Origin: Anaerolineae bacterium
GTDB taxonomy: Bacteria; Chloroflexota; Anaerolineae; 4572-78; NAK82
Reading direction: 5' to 3'
NCBI GenBank assembly: GCA_030597485.1
Contig: JAUVRU010000113.1
Span: forward strand, 1 to 6,907
DNA: 6,907 nt
Positions 6,597-6,907 of the stretch are shown here, one piece after another. The notes below the pieces were generated by a model, which saw nothing but the letters and a program-made list of their open reading frames with translations, was not told the DNA's origin and ran no database searches. Numbering within the stretch: position 1 is the first letter of the stretch; the number at the start of each line of letters is the position of its first letter. The translations under genes were made by a program, and so were the position numbers.

Positions 6597-6907
6597 ATGC
6601 GTCTTCAAGACAAAGTAGCGATTGTCACCGGTGCTTCGCGCGGGATTGGGCGGGCCATCGCGTTACGTTTCGCGTTGGAAGGCGCCAGGGTGGCGGTGGT
6701 GCATCTGCGTGGGGACGCCGGAGAGGAAGTGGTCGACGAGATCACGGGCGCCGGTGGCGAGGCCATCGTCGTTCACGCCGACACATCCTACAGCCAGCAG
6801 GTACAGGCGATGGTGGATGAGTCGGTCAGGCAATGGGGCACCCTAGACATCCTGGTCAATAACGCTGGCATCTGCCCCTTCAAGGAGTTCCTGGAGATGT
6901 CGGAAGA
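6597..6907 (+). CDS. Short-chain dehydrogenase/reductase, 5' part (possible L-rhamnose 1-dehydrogenase)
   Basis: The frame from ATG 6597 stays open to the window end (103 codons; family about 250-260). It encodes a classical SDR Rossmann start: MRLQDKVAIVTGASRGIG (nucleotide-binding TGASRGIG at 11-18), VVHLRGD after the second strand, HADTS at 60-64 (Asp contacting adenine) and LDILVNNAG (83-91). The catalytic Ser and YxxxK lie beyond the window. AAGGTG (6583-6588), eight bases upstream, is a good SD. Arg38 after strand 2 is compatible with NADP preference, but this is weak evidence. The segment ICPFKEFLEM after NNAG resembles, from memory, bacterial L-rhamnose 1-dehydrogenases; with the mutarotase and importer nearby, oxidation of L-rhamnose to its lactone is plausible. 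Substrate cannot be settled from this half. It lies past the terminator, so it may have its own promoter or depend on read-through. Confidence 0.88.
   Translation, partial: MRLQDKVAIVTGASRGIGRAIALRFALEGARVAVVHLRGDAGEEVVDEITGAGGEAIVVHADTSYSQQVQAMVDESVRQWGTLDILVNNAGICPFKEFLEMSE

Overview
The window holds most of a sugar-uptake operon, all on the + strand, that looks like an L-rhamnose ABC import and catabolism locus. The order is: L-rhamnose mutarotase (3' part only), tandem-domain sugar ABC ATPase, permease 1, permease 2 fused to an FGE-sulfatase-like domain, LysM plus periplasmic sugar-binding protein, an intrinsic terminator, then the 5' part of a short-chain dehydrogenase/reductase (SDR). 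The content resembles the rhizobial rhaSTPQU system, but here the mutarotase comes first and the binding protein last.

Organism: the GC-rich coding, the Thr/Pro-rich extracellular linker leading to an FGE-sulfatase-like domain, and a LysM domain on a non-lipidated binding protein together suggest a Chloroflexota bacterium (Anaerolineae/Caldilineae-like). This is inferred from protein architecture, not from a marker gene.

Layout: 1-261 rhaM end; 262-293 short spacer with a Shine-Dalgarno (SD) site; 294-1826 ATPase; 1827-1933 spacer with a possible stem-loop; 1934-2953 permease 1; 2950-4965 permease/FGE-like fusion, overlapping its predecessor by 4 nt and starting at GTG; 4966-5148 spacer with a perfect 13-bp palindrome and a strong SD; 5149-6414 LysM-binding protein; 6415-6596 spacer with an intrinsic terminator and a second, related palindrome; 6597-end SDR. 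No stretch over 300 bases lacks a gene, and no RNA gene, IS element or CRISPR array was seen.

How the genes fit together: the LysM-binding protein would catch the sugar at the cell surface, the two permease halves would form the channel, the ATPase would power it, the mutarotase would interconvert anomers, and the SDR may begin oxidation (possibly as an L-rhamnose 1-dehydrogenase). The unusual points are the two extra extracytoplasmic modules built into one importer: an FGE-like, catalytic-cysteine-less domain on permease 2, and a LysM domain on the binding protein. Together they suggest a cell-wall-tethered or surface-glycan-engaging sugar importer.
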